DNA of 64,000 nt, taken from Oceanospirillum sp048268485. GTDB lineage: Bacteria > Pseudomonadota > Gammaproteobacteria > Pseudomonadales > Halomonadaceae. Positions within the stretch are counted from its first letter, which is position 1. Each line of letters starts with the position of its first letter. The stretch is taken from positions 1-64,000 of the forward strand of contig JBLWVL010000006.1 in assembly GCA_048268485.1 (NCBI GenBank), given 5' to 3'. Positions 8,005-16,615 of the stretch are shown here, in pieces. The position numbers were made by a program, and so were the translations under genes. The notes below the pieces were generated by a model. It made no database searches and had not been told where the DNA came from. It saw nothing but the letters and a program-made list of their open reading frames with translations.

Positions 8005-9379
8005 ATTAACCGCAGGACGTTATAAGTCTTATCCTGAGTATAAGGATTCAGGGGTTGAGTGGCTTAAAAAAATCCCTAAACATTGGTTTGCGACTCAAAT
8101 CAAATATGGCTTTGATGTTACGTTAGGCAAAATGCTAACGAAAGAACCTAAAAACAGCAGCTATGAACTAAAAACTTATTTAAAAGCAGCGAATATTCAG
8201 CCATGGGGTGTTGATGTTTCATCTGTTGAAAAAATGTGGTTTTCACCATCTGAATTGATAAATCTTCGTTTAGTGAAGGGGGATTTATTAATTAGTGAGG
8301 GAGGTGATGTAGGACGTGCAGCAATTTGGAATGAAGAACTGCCAGAGAGCTATATTCAAAATGCTATCAATAGGGCACGCCCCAGAAAGCACAATAGTTC
8401 AACATTCTTACTTTACTGGATGAACACTCTAAAGCACTCTGGTTTCATTGATATTCTCTGCAATAAAGCCACAATTGCGCATTATACAGCTGAGAAAGTT
8501 GAGGCCAGCCCACTCTTCCTCCCCTCTTCAGAAGAACAACAAAAAATCGCCAGTTTCCTTGATCACGAAACCGCCAAAATTGACACCCTAATCGCCAAGC
8601 AGGAAAAGTTGATTGAGCTGTTAAAAGAAAAGCGTCAGGCGGTGATCTCTCATGCCGTGACCAAAGGCATCTCTTATAAAGGGCAGCCCAATGCACCGAT
8701 GAAGGATTCCGGCGTGGAATGGCTGGGAGAAGTGCCGGAGGGGTGGAAAGTCTCTCGTTTAAAGTTTGAGTTTGCTGTTGTTGATTGTCGCAATAAAACA
8801 CCAGAATATTTTGACAATGGAGAATATTTTGTTGTCCGTACTACAAATGTGAAAAATCAGAAGCTGAATTTTAATGGCGCACTGTACACAGATCAAAATA
8901 ATTTCAATATTTGGACACAAAGGGGGATTCCCCCAGCAGGTTCAATACTTTTTACTCGTGAGGCTCCAACAGGAGAAGTGTGCATAGTTCCAAATGATTT
9001 AAAATTTTGCATGGGGCAGCGCATGATGAACTTTATTTCTAATAGTCAAAACTATACCAACTACCTTTTTGATTATTTAATTTCTGACTGCTTAGGACGT
9101 TATATTGGCAGCGTTTCTCATGGAAGCACTGTCAGCCATCTACGAGTGGAGCAAGTAGAAAATATTCCTGTACTTGTCCCACCCGAAAACGAGTTGGTTT
9201 CTATTCACAAATATATACTGAGTCTAAAAGACAGGTTTGATGCCCTAGAAGCAAATGCATCTAAAGCAATTGAGCTAATTAAAGAACGCCGCACGGCGCT
9301 TATCTCAGCAGCCGTAACCGGCAAAATCGATGTCCGCGATTGGCAGCCGCCTGTGCAACAGGAGGCGTTGGACGCATGA
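7997..9379 (+). CDS. hsdS: type I restriction-modification specificity subunit HsdS
   Basis: 460 residues with two target-recognition domains. Each is preceded by KDSGVEWL (residues about 13-20 and 235-242) and followed by a coiled-coil spacer (KLIELLKEKRQAVISHAVTKG; AIELIKERRTALISAAVTGK). The two-fold repeat defines a bipartite DNA site bound by HsdM2-HsdS. Both variable domains are more A/T-rich than the conserved spacers, as expected from domain shuffling. The recognition site cannot be read from sequence. It is translationally coupled to both neighbours. Confidence 0.94.
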   Translation: MSELTAGRYKSYPEYKDSGVEWLKKIPKHWFATQIKYGFDVTLGKMLTKEPKNSSYELKTYLKAANIQPWGVDVSSVEKMWFSPSELINLRLVKGDLLISEGGDVGRAAIWNEELPESYIQNAINRARPRKHNSSTFLLYWMNTLKHSGFIDILCNKATIAHYTAEKVEASPLFLPSSEEQQKIASFLDHETAKIDTLIAKQEKLIELLKEKRQAVISHAVTKGISYKGQPNAPMKDSGVEWLGEVPEGWKVSRLKFEFAVVDCRNKTPEYFDNGEYFVVRTTNVKNQKLNFNGALYTDQNNFNIWTQRGIPPAGSILFTREAPTGEVCIVPNDLKFCMGQRMMNFISNSQNYTNYLFDYLISDCLGRYIGSVSHGSTVSHLRVEQVENIPVLVPPENELVSIHKYILSLKDRFDALEANASKAIELIKERRTALISAAVTGKIDVRDWQPPVQQEALDA

Positions 9380-10380
9380 GCAATGAATCCCCTGCTCAAG
9401 GCCAGTTTATCCTGTTCCAAAGCGCAGACGGGCAAACCCAGGTTGAGTGCCTGTTCCAGTCGGATTCGTTGTGGTTGTCTCAGACGATGATTTGTGACCT
9501 ATACGGTAAAGCTAAGGCGACGATCAGCGAGCATATTTCCAATATTTTTGCCGAGGGTGAATTAGATGAAAATTCAGTTGTTCGGTTTTACCGAACAACT
9601 GCTGATGACGGCAAAAATTATGAGGTTAAGTACTATAGCCTACCCATGATATTAGCGGTGGGTTATCGGGTGCGTTCCAAACAGGGTACGCAGTTTCGCC
9701 AGTGGGCAACGCGTACTTTGCAGGAGTACCTGACCAAGGGCTTTGCCATGGATGATGAGCGCTTAAAAAAACCGGACAACAGCCAATATTTTGATGAACT
9801 GCTCAACCGCATTCGTGATATTCGCTCATCGGAAAAGATCTTCTGGCGCAAGGTGTGCGATATCTACGCCACCAGTATCGACTATGACGGCAACGCCCAA
9901 ACCAGCCAGCAGTTTTTTGCCCAGGTTCAGAACAAGATGCACTGGGCCACCCACGGGCATACCGCTGCAGAGCTGATTTTCAGTCGGGCCGATGGCGATA
10001 AACCCGGTATGGGCATGACAAATCACAAGGGCAAAGCACCCACCCGCAAAGAAGCGGTCAGCGCCAAAAACTATCTGTCCGAGCAGGAGCTGGAAACCTT
10101 AAACCGGCTGGTTAACTCGTATCTGGAGTTTGCCGAGCTGCAGGCCCGTAAGGGTAAGCTGATGAAGATGGCTGACTGGGCGACCAAGCTGGATGACTTT
10201 CTCAAGCTAAGCGATTTTGAGATCCTGAATCACGCCGGTATCGTCTCCCACGACCAGATGGTGCAGAAGGTTAAACAGGAATACGATAAATTCCGCCGTA
10301 TTATTAATACCGAACCGACCCAGGTTGACCGGGATCTGCTACAGGCGATAAAGGCATTAGACGCCAAGAGAAAGCCTTAG
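9376..10380 (+). CDS. RhuM-family protein in the hsd operon
   Basis: 334 residues from ATG 9376, overlapping hsdS by ATGA; the longer frame from 9340 adds only hsdS-overlapping codons. The N-terminal RhuM/virulence domain is clear: WLSQTMICDLYGKAKATISEHI, ENSVVRFYRTTADDGKNYEV, YSLPMILAVGYRVRSKQGTQFRQWAT. The C-terminal part resembles a death-on-curing-associated region. RhuM proteins commonly sit between hsdS and hsdR, where their role is unknown; the name comes from a Salmonella pathogenicity island. Confidence 0.88.
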   Translation: MSNESPAQGQFILFQSADGQTQVECLFQSDSLWLSQTMICDLYGKAKATISEHISNIFAEGELDENSVVRFYRTTADDGKNYEVKYYSLPMILAVGYRVRSKQGTQFRQWATRTLQEYLTKGFAMDDERLKKPDNSQYFDELLNRIRDIRSSEKIFWRKVCDIYATSIDYDGNAQTSQQFFAQVQNKMHWATHGHTAAELIFSRADGDKPGMGMTNHKGKAPTRKEAVSAKNYLSEQELETLNRLVNSYLEFAELQARKGKLMKMADWATKLDDFLKLSDFEILNHAGIVSHDQMVQKVKQEYDKFRRIINTEPTQVDRDLLQAIKALDAKRKP

Positions 10381-10438
10381 ACAACAGCGCCAAGCCTTGA
10401 GAACAATACGCTAACAGAAACAAACAACAGGGATGACC

Positions 10439-13400
10439 ATGAACCACCAGCAAACCACCCGCGAACTGCAATTCCAAACCGATATCCTCAATCAGATGCA
10501 GGCCCACGGTTGGCGGTTGGGTGAGTCAAAAAAGTACAACCGGGAGTTGGCCCTGTATCCGGATGATCTACTGGCTTTTGTGCAGGCCACTCAGCCGGAA
10601 CAGTGGGATAAACTGGCCGGTCTTTATGGAGACACTAGCCGTGCTCAGGATGCGATACTGAAACAAACCGAGCGCCAGCTAAAAAGCAAAGGCACGCTCT
10701 GGGTGCTGCGACACCCGATCAAAGACCGCAGTGCCAAATTCAGTCTTTGCAGCTTTAAGCCAGATCACGACCTGAACCCAGATGCGACCGCCCGTTATGA
10801 AAAGAACATTCTGCGGGTGGTGCCGGAGCTGGTGTACTCCCCCAATGGCTATGATGGCCGCATCGACCTGACCCTGTTTGTTAACGGTATTCCGGTGGCA
10901 ACCTGTGAGCTGAAGTCCGAATTTAAGCAGTCGGTTGACCGGGCGAAAGTGCAGTACATGAAGGATCGCCAGCCCAAAGATCCTAAAACCAAAAAGCCGG
11001 AACCTCTGCTGACCTTTAATCGCGGTGCGCTGGTTCATTTTGCGGTCAGTCAGTACAACGTGGCGATGACCACCCGACTGGCGGGCAAGAAAACCTTTTT
11101 CCTGCCTTTCGATCAGGGTACGGCAGAAGGCGGGGCCGGTAATGATATTCCTGAGAATCCTGATGAGTACGCCACAGCCTATCTGTGGAAGGAGATCTTC
11201 CAGAAAGATAATCTGCTGCTGATTCTGAGCCGTTATATTCATCTGGAATGTAAAGAAGAACAACAGCTGGATGGCTCAATTGCGGTTAAAGAAACCCTAA
11301 TCTTTCCCCGTTACCATCAATGGGCGGTGGTATCCAAACTGCTGAACACGGTGGATAGCGAAGGCACAGGCCGTAAGTATCTGATTCAGCACAGCGCCGG
11401 TTCCGGTAAGTCCAACTCCATTGCCTGGTTGTCGCACCAGTTGGCCTCTAAGCATTATTTGACCGATCATCCGGAGCTTGGCAAACAAGCCGGGGATAAG
11501 GTGTTTGACTCGGTGATTGTGATTACCGACCGCACCGTGCTGGACAGCCAGCTGCAGGACACCATCTATCAGTTCGACCATAACGAGGGCATGATCGCCC
11601 GTGTGAACCGGGAAGAAGCTCAGGGCAGCAAATCCAGCCAGCTGGCCGGTGAGCTGAAAGCCAGTACCTCGATTATTATTGTCACCATTCAAACCTTCCC
11701 CCATGTGTTAGAGGCGATCCGTAAAGACTCGACACTGGCCGGGCGCAGCTATGCCGTGATCGCCGATGAGGCCCACTCCAGCCAGACAGGAACGACCGCG
11801 CGCAAGCTGCGGGAAGTGCTGATGGCCGAGCAGTTGGAACAGGATCAGGAATTAGACTCTGAAGATATGCTGCGCTTGTCGCTGGAGGCCCGCAAAGGCT
11901 CCAACAAGATGAGTTACTTTGCCTTTACCGCGACACCTAAAGCCAAAACTCTTGAGGTGTTTGGTCGGCCACCGGAACCGGATGCGCCGCTAAGTGACCG
12001 TAACAAGCCGCTCCCTTTTCATGTCTATTCCATGCGTCAGGCGATTGAGGAAGGTTTTATTCTGGATGTACTGCAAAACTACACCAGCTATCGGGTGGCC
12101 TATCAGCTGGCCCATGAAAATCCGGTGGCAGACCATGAAGTAGACAGCAAAAAAGCCGCCACCAAGATCGCTAAATGGGTGCGGCTGCATCCGCACAATA
12201 TCGCACAGAAAGTGGAAACCATTATCGAGCACTTCAACAGCAAGATTAAGCACCTGTTGGGTGGTGAAGCTAAGGCGATGGTGGTGACCAGCAGCCGATT
12301 AGAGGCGGTGCGTTACAAGCTGGCTTTTGAGAAATACGTGCAGGAGAAAGGTTATAAAAACGTCAATGCGATGGTGGCCTTCTCCGGAGAGGTGAATGAT
12401 CCGGACATCCCTGATTCCGCCTTTACCGAAAGCACTATGAACCCGGCCCTGCGCGGTCGAGATATGCGTAAAGCCTTCGACACGGCTGACTATCAGGTGA
12501 TGCTGGTGGCGAATAAATTCCAGACCGGCTTTGACCAACCCAAGTTGGTGGCGATGTATGTGGATAAACCCCTGAAAGGTGTTGAGTGTATCCAGACCCT
12601 TTCCCGGCTGAATCGCACATACAAAGGCAAAGATAAAACCTTTGTGCTGGATTTTGTTAATGATCCGGAAGAGATTCTGAGTGAGTTCCGGGTGTATTAC
12701 CAGACTGCTGAACTGGCAGGTGTATCCGATCCGAATATCGTGCATGACCTGATGGATAAGCTGGGTGAGGTGGGTATCTATCGCTGGAGTGAGGTGGAGC
12801 AGTTTGTTGATGCTTACAACAGCAAGCAGGCCAATCAGGCCCGGCTGGCGAATATCTGCAAGCCCCCGGTGGAGCGCTTTACGGTGCGCTACAAAGAAGC
12901 CACTCAGGTGCTGCAGAGTGCGCAGGCGCAGTTGTCGATGGCTAAAGCCGAAAACAACGATATGGCGATTAAGTTTGCTGAAAACAGTGTCAAAAACGCC
13001 AAAGAAGCGCGGGATACACTGGAAGTGTTCCGCAAGGATCTGATCTCCTTTTCCCGATATTACGAGTTCTCCTCTCAGATTGTCGATTTTGATAACCTAG
13101 ATCTGGAGAAACTGAGTATCTTTGCCAAGCACCTGTATCCGCTGCTGCGGCTGGATCTTGAAGAAGATGAGATCGACCTGTCGGATGTGGTAATGACCCA
13201 TTACCGCCTGCATGAACAGCGCGAAGCAGATCTGCAGCTGGGCCATAAAGTAGGTGAAGAGCAAAGCACCTACCTTTCACCCAGTAAAGAAGGCAGTGGT
13301 AGTACCCCGAAAGACCCACAGACCGAACTGCTGAACGAGATTATCGAACGTATGAACGACCTGTTTATTGAGGATGATCTGACGGAAAACGATATGCTCA

Positions 13401-13657
13401 ACTACGCCAACACCATTGCCGGAAAGATCTCGGAAAACGATGTGGTGATGGATCAGCTGCGCAGTAATACCAAAGAACAAGCGATGCTGGGACAGTTCCC
13501 GGAATCCATCAGCAATGCGGTTATCGAAAGCATGGGTGTTCACGACAAAATGGCAATGAAGCTACTGTCTAATGATGTGGTTGCCAAAGGCTTTGCCAGC
13601 CTGATGTTTGATGTACTGATGAAGGGATCGGGGAAGGTTGAAGAAATTGGAAGGTAG
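10439..13657 (+). CDS. hsdR: type I restriction endonuclease subunit HsdR
   Basis: 1072 residues from ATG 10439, chosen over ATG 10433 because AGGGA (10429-10433) is correctly spaced only for the former. The N-terminal nuclease domain has the ExK-type motif TCELKSEFKQS; the SF2 translocase motor has Walker A HSAGSGKSNSIAWL, DEAH box ADEAHSSQTG, FTATP and the later LSRLNRTYKGK. The C-terminal helical domain docks on HsdM/S. It cuts unmethylated DNA after ATP-driven translocation. Length is normal and no frameshift is visible, so the system should be able to restrict. Confidence 0.95.
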   Translation: MNHQQTTRELQFQTDILNQMQAHGWRLGESKKYNRELALYPDDLLAFVQATQPEQWDKLAGLYGDTSRAQDAILKQTERQLKSKGTLWVLRHPIKDRSAKFSLCSFKPDHDLNPDATARYEKNILRVVPELVYSPNGYDGRIDLTLFVNGIPVATCELKSEFKQSVDRAKVQYMKDRQPKDPKTKKPEPLLTFNRGALVHFAVSQYNVAMTTRLAGKKTFFLPFDQGTAEGGAGNDIPENPDEYATAYLWKEIFQKDNLLLILSRYIHLECKEEQQLDGSIAVKETLIFPRYHQWAVVSKLLNTVDSEGTGRKYLIQHSAGSGKSNSIAWLSHQLASKHYLTDHPELGKQAGDKVFDSVIVITDRTVLDSQLQDTIYQFDHNEGMIARVNREEAQGSKSSQLAGELKASTSIIIVTIQTFPHVLEAIRKDSTLAGRSYAVIADEAHSSQTGTTARKLREVLMAEQLEQDQELDSEDMLRLSLEARKGSNKMSYFAFTATPKAKTLEVFGRPPEPDAPLSDRNKPLPFHVYSMRQAIEEGFILDVLQNYTSYRVAYQLAHENPVADHEVDSKKAATKIAKWVRLHPHNIAQKVETIIEHFNSKIKHLLGGEAKAMVVTSSRLEAVRYKLAFEKYVQEKGYKNVNAMVAFSGEVNDPDIPDSAFTESTMNPALRGRDMRKAFDTADYQVMLVANKFQTGFDQPKLVAMYVDKPLKGVECIQTLSRLNRTYKGKDKTFVLDFVNDPEEILSEFRVYYQTAELAGVSDPNIVHDLMDKLGEVGIYRWSEVEQFVDAYNSKQANQARLANICKPPVERFTVRYKEATQVLQSAQAQLSMAKAENNDMAIKFAENSVKNAKEARDTLEVFRKDLISFSRYYEFSSQIVDFDNLDLEKLSIFAKHLYPLLRLDLEEDEIDLSDVVMTHYRLHEQREADLQLGHKVGEEQSTYLSPSKEGSGSTPKDPQTELLNEIIERMNDLFIEDDLTENDMLNYANTIAGKISENDVVMDQLRSNTKEQAMLGQFPESISNAVIESMGVHDKMAMKLLSNDVVAKGFASLMFDVLMKGSGKVEEIGR

Positions 13658-13674
13658 AAAAGGGAAAGTCCGTG

Positions 13675-15186
13675 ATGAACAAAAAACAGCAAGAACAGCA
13701 GGCACAGAATTTTATTGATGCCTTGACCCGGATGCAGTTGTCACCGGACTTTGATCGTATAAACCGGCTGGCGGTAAGCCGTAATGGGCTGGATTATGTC
13801 CCCCTGACAGAAACCCAGAAGTGCTCCATGCTGGAGTGGCTGTTAAGCCCTATCGAGGGGCATCGGCTGGGGGATTATTTTATTAAGCAGCTGCTTAAGG
13901 CTGTCTATCAGAAACTAAATCAGGATGCAGAAGACAACACAGATCGCCTGACACAACGGATTGAACAGCTGAATATCTGGCCCTCTGATGAGGCTCTGAA
14001 TTCTAGTTTCTATGGGGCTTTTGTCACCTGTGAAGTACCGTTACCGGACAGCAAAAACAGCCAAAAACGGGCGAATCGGGTTGATCTGGTGGTTTACGAT
14101 CATAGCCAGAGCACGCTGATTGTGATTGAGCGTAAAGATGGCGCACCGCTAGGCAAGGGCCAGCTGGAAAAATACCGCGCTCATTATGAGGCGCTGTATG
14201 GCAGGAATAACACTTTGGCCCGTTACTATCTGCTGCTGGACAGTACAGAGCGGGATTACAGTCAGAACAAAAACATCACACAACAGGAGTTGGAACACTG
14301 GATTCAGCTGGGGGATGACTGGATAAAAGCAGCGATTGATCCCCTGTTGGCACAGGGACTTGTCGCACCGGATCTGGCAGAACAACTGCGGTATATCCGC
14401 GATTATGTGTTCAGCTACTGGGAGGAGACCAGTGAACCCTACTATAAGCAACGGGACAGTGCTTTTCTGAGTTTTCTCTATCAACATCAGGCCGATCTGG
14501 ATCAGCTGAACAGCGCAACGATAATGCTAAACGAAACGGAGAGCAAGATAGCAGAGCTGACGGATACCCAGCTGTTTAATCAGGTGTTGCCCGGTGCGAC
14601 GAAAACAGCAGGAGCCAAGCTGACACCGCTGCAAAGGCAGGCTGTAGATCGCTATATGCGCTTTATGCCGTTAATACGGGTGCTGAGGGAATATGGTGTG
14701 ATGCATGTACTGCAGGAAGCGGTACGACTCAAGTTCAAAGATTCAGGCAAACCCTATTTTGCAACAGAGATTGACAGTGGTCGCCGTTGGCACTCTCTCT
14801 GCTTGTGTCCTGAATCTCACACCCCTAATCCGCAGCAAGCTCAAGAAAGCCATTGGTGGCCGTATAATCTTAATATTCTCTTTCAGGAAGCACCGAATGC
14901 AGAGGATGCCACCCCTCAGCCGGATACCGTACAGGTGATTTTACATAAAGATAAGCGTTGCGCTGAAAGCCTCAAACCTTTGGCAGAAAAGCTCTGGCAA
15001 CTCTGTAAGGATGACCGCACACAGTTAATGAACTTGGTGAAAACGAACAAAACACTGACCTTTCGTGGCCAGTCACAGGTGTTGGCAACGTTTGAAGGTA
15101 AAGCACATCTGACACTCTTACCAGGAAAGGGTATCTATCCTTTGATCGAGCACTTTAGTCAGGTTACTCGAAAAATAAATCATTAA
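13675..15186 (+). CDS. PD-(D/E)XK nuclease superfamily protein
   Basis: 503 residues from ATG 13675 with AGGGAAA upstream. Residues about 120-155 (RANRVDLVVYDH, then TLIVIERKDGAPLGKGQLEKY) give the D...ExK core of PDDEXK_4-type nucleases. The rest is helical, and the C-terminus (FRGQSQVLATFEGKAHLTLLPGKG) is not recognised. It starts 17 bases after hsdR, so it is probably part of the restriction operon. Such proteins are annotated in defence neighbourhoods without an established role. Confidence 0.75.
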   Translation: MNKKQQEQQAQNFIDALTRMQLSPDFDRINRLAVSRNGLDYVPLTETQKCSMLEWLLSPIEGHRLGDYFIKQLLKAVYQKLNQDAEDNTDRLTQRIEQLNIWPSDEALNSSFYGAFVTCEVPLPDSKNSQKRANRVDLVVYDHSQSTLIVIERKDGAPLGKGQLEKYRAHYEALYGRNNTLARYYLLLDSTERDYSQNKNITQQELEHWIQLGDDWIKAAIDPLLAQGLVAPDLAEQLRYIRDYVFSYWEETSEPYYKQRDSAFLSFLYQHQADLDQLNSATIMLNETESKIAELTDTQLFNQVLPGATKTAGAKLTPLQRQAVDRYMRFMPLIRVLREYGVMHVLQEAVRLKFKDSGKPYFATEIDSGRRWHSLCLCPESHTPNPQQAQESHWWPYNLNILFQEAPNAEDATPQPDTVQVILHKDKRCAESLKPLAEKLWQLCKDDRTQLMNLVKTNKTLTFRGQSQVLATFEGKAHLTLLPGKGIYPLIEHFSQVTRKINH

Positions 15187-15261
15187 ATTGAATCGGTTAA
15201 AGTCATGGCGAGATGGGGCATGAAAATAGTGGTTAGCTGAAGCGGCTAACGTCGCATCGGG

Positions 15262-15316
15262 TTTCGAATACTTCGAAAAACCTTGCGCTACGCCCTCTTA
15301 TTGCGAATAATTCAAA
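15262..15316 (+). promoter_or_regulatory. operator region of HTH-PIN module, copy 1
   Basis: TTTCGAATACTTCGAAA (15262-15278, 7-base arms) and the half-matching GCGAATAATTCAAA (15303-15316) lie upstream of the antitoxin start. The same pair, with a fully symmetrical first site, precedes the second antitoxin copy at 22768-22822. The position suits autorepression by the antitoxin's helix-turn-helix. Confidence 0.65.
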
Positions 15317-15340
15317 TATATCGCATCAGGAGACTAAGCC

Positions 15341-15793
15341 ATGCAAACACAGAACCAACTTCCTTCTGCAGAAGAAGCTGCTCTGGCAAAACTCTGCAGC
15401 CAAGAGCTTGCCGCTATTCTGGAAACTAAAGAACAGGTACAAACCCTATCAGTTCAGGATCAGAGCGGGGAAACCCACTCCGTTAATATGCCGGTCAGCG
15501 CCCTACGTATGCTGGTGGATGTATTAACCGAGCTGGGTGAAGGCAATACCGTTAAACTGGTGCCGATTCATGCGGAGTTGACCACTCAGGAAGCAGCCGA
15601 CCTGCTGAACGTCTCCCGCCCGACACTGATAAAACTGCTGGATGATGGTGAGATCCCTTTCCACCGCTCTGGCAACCGCCGTAAGGTTCGCTTTGCTGAT
15701 CTGCGACACTATCAGGAAAGCCTGGAAAAGAACCGCCTGAACACCCTGGAAGAGCTCACTGCTCTGGATCAGGAACTGGGGCTGGGTTACTAA
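15341..15793 (+). CDS. excisionase-type HTH antitoxin of HTH-PIN module, copy 1
   Basis: 150 residues with a MerR/excisionase-type helix-turn-helix at about 80-125 (LTTQEAADLLNVSRPTLIKLLDDGEIPFHRSG split around the recognition helix). The N-terminal helical part probably binds the toxin. The stop overlaps the PIN gene's ATG (TAATG). AGGAGA lies upstream of the start. Antitoxin and PIN ribonuclease form a type II pair repressed through palindromes upstream. A nearly identical gene lies inverted at 22291-22743. Confidence 0.85.
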   Translation: MQTQNQLPSAEEAALAKLCSQELAAILETKEQVQTLSVQDQSGETHSVNMPVSALRMLVDVLTELGEGNTVKLVPIHAELTTQEAADLLNVSRPTLIKLLDDGEIPFHRSGNRRKVRFADLRHYQESLEKNRLNTLEELTALDQELGLGY

Positions 15794-16365
15794 TGAGTTC
15801 TAACTACACCGTCATCTACGATGCCTGTGTCATGTATCCGGCACCGCTTCGCAGCCTGCTGATGTACCTGGCCCTTAGCGGGCAATTTCGGGCACGTTGG
15901 TCTGAAGCGATACATGATGAGTGGATACGTAACCTGCTGAAAAACCGGCCTGACCTTAATCCGGCCCAGCTGGAAAAAGTCCGCAGTTTGATGAACCGGC
16001 ATGTACCGGGCTGTCTGGTGGAAGGGTATGAAAATCTGATCCCGGCAATAGAATTGCCTGACCCGGATGATCGCCATGTTGTTGCCGCTGCTGTACAAAC
16101 ACGGGCAGAGGCCATCATCACCTTTAACCTGAAAGATTTTCCTGATGATGCGCTGGCGCAATACAATCTGAAAGCGATTCACCCGGACGACTTTATTTCT
16201 GACCTGATAGAGCTCAATATCGGTGCTGCATTGGATGCTGTGCGCAAGCATCGTGGTGGAATGAAAAATCCACCATTTACCGCCGATGAATATCTGGATC
16301 TGCTTTTAAAGCAGAGGCTACCGGAAACAGTATCCAAGCTTAGACCGCTTTCAGTGATGTTCTAA
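15793..16365 (+). CDS. PIN-domain ribonuclease toxin (PIN_3 type)
   Basis: 190 residues. PIN motifs: TVIYDACVMYPAPLR (first Asp), a central acidic pair, LPDPDDRHVVAAAV, and IITFNLKDFP. Toxins of this fold cleave RNA with Mg ions held by three to four acidic residues, all visible here. A C-terminal extension beyond residue 140 is typical of the PIN partner of excisionase-type antitoxins. It appears intact, in contrast to the degraded relative at 22098-22291. Confidence 0.85.
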   Translation: MSSNYTVIYDACVMYPAPLRSLLMYLALSGQFRARWSEAIHDEWIRNLLKNRPDLNPAQLEKVRSLMNRHVPGCLVEGYENLIPAIELPDPDDRHVVAAAVQTRAEAIITFNLKDFPDDALAQYNLKAIHPDDFISDLIELNIGAALDAVRKHRGGMKNPPFTADEYLDLLLKQRLPETVSKLRPLSVMF

Positions 16366-16418
16366 AAAGTCGTGACCAAAAAACGATATTGGTCAAAAAG
16401 CATTAAAACCCGCCTAGC

Positions 16419-16439
16419 GGTGGGTAAAAAGGTGGGTAT
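16419..16439 (+). repeat. right-end integrase arm-type repeat of island A
   Basis: Two adjacent GGTGGGTA units separated by AAAA-type spacing. The 21 bases differ at only one position from 3173-3193. The direct repeat lies 73 bases before the core copy at 16512, which is the expected arm-core layout of an attR-type end. Confidence 0.75.
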
Positions 16440-16511
16440 ATTGTTAGCCAGAAGACCAATAAAAACCTAAACTATTGTTTTTAAAGGTATTTGTTTTTCT
16501 ATTCGATATTA

Positions 16512-16531
16512 AGATCCAGAATATTGAGTAA
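16512..16531 (+). other. attachment core copy 2 (attR-like)
   Basis: AGATCCAGAATATTGAGTAA, 17 of 20 identical to the yicC 3' end at 3045-3064. It would encode the same terminal residues (IQNIE-stop), so it is a yicC-derived end carried by the incoming element. It marks the right border of island A. Confidence 0.75.
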
Positions 16532-16541
16532 AACTGGATTA

Positions 16542-16562
16542 TATGTCGATAGCATCGACATA
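16542..16562. promoter_or_regulatory. TGTCGA palindrome downstream of fic
   Basis: TATGTCGAT and ATCGACATA are 9-base arms around AGC. It shares the TGTCGA core with four boxes upstream of fic, so it may be a binding site for the same protein. Confidence 0.5.
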
Positions 16563-16568
16563 AGATTA

Positions 16569-16605
16569 AAACGTGTCGAAAAATACTCCTTTTTTCGACA
16601 CGTTA
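16569..16605 (-). terminator. terminator of fic
   Basis: A near-perfect hairpin with AACGTGTCGAAAAA and TTTTTTCGACACGTT arms and a six-base loop directly follows the fic stop at 16616. The A/T ends allow function in both directions. The stem also contains TGTCGA. Confidence 0.7.
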
Positions 16606-16615
16606 TACTGATAGC

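Noticed and set aside
16366..16410. Hairpin GTGACCAA...TTGGTCA as terminator of the PIN gene
   Set aside because: The stem is short and is followed by an A-run rather than a T-run on the coding strand, so I could not support termination.
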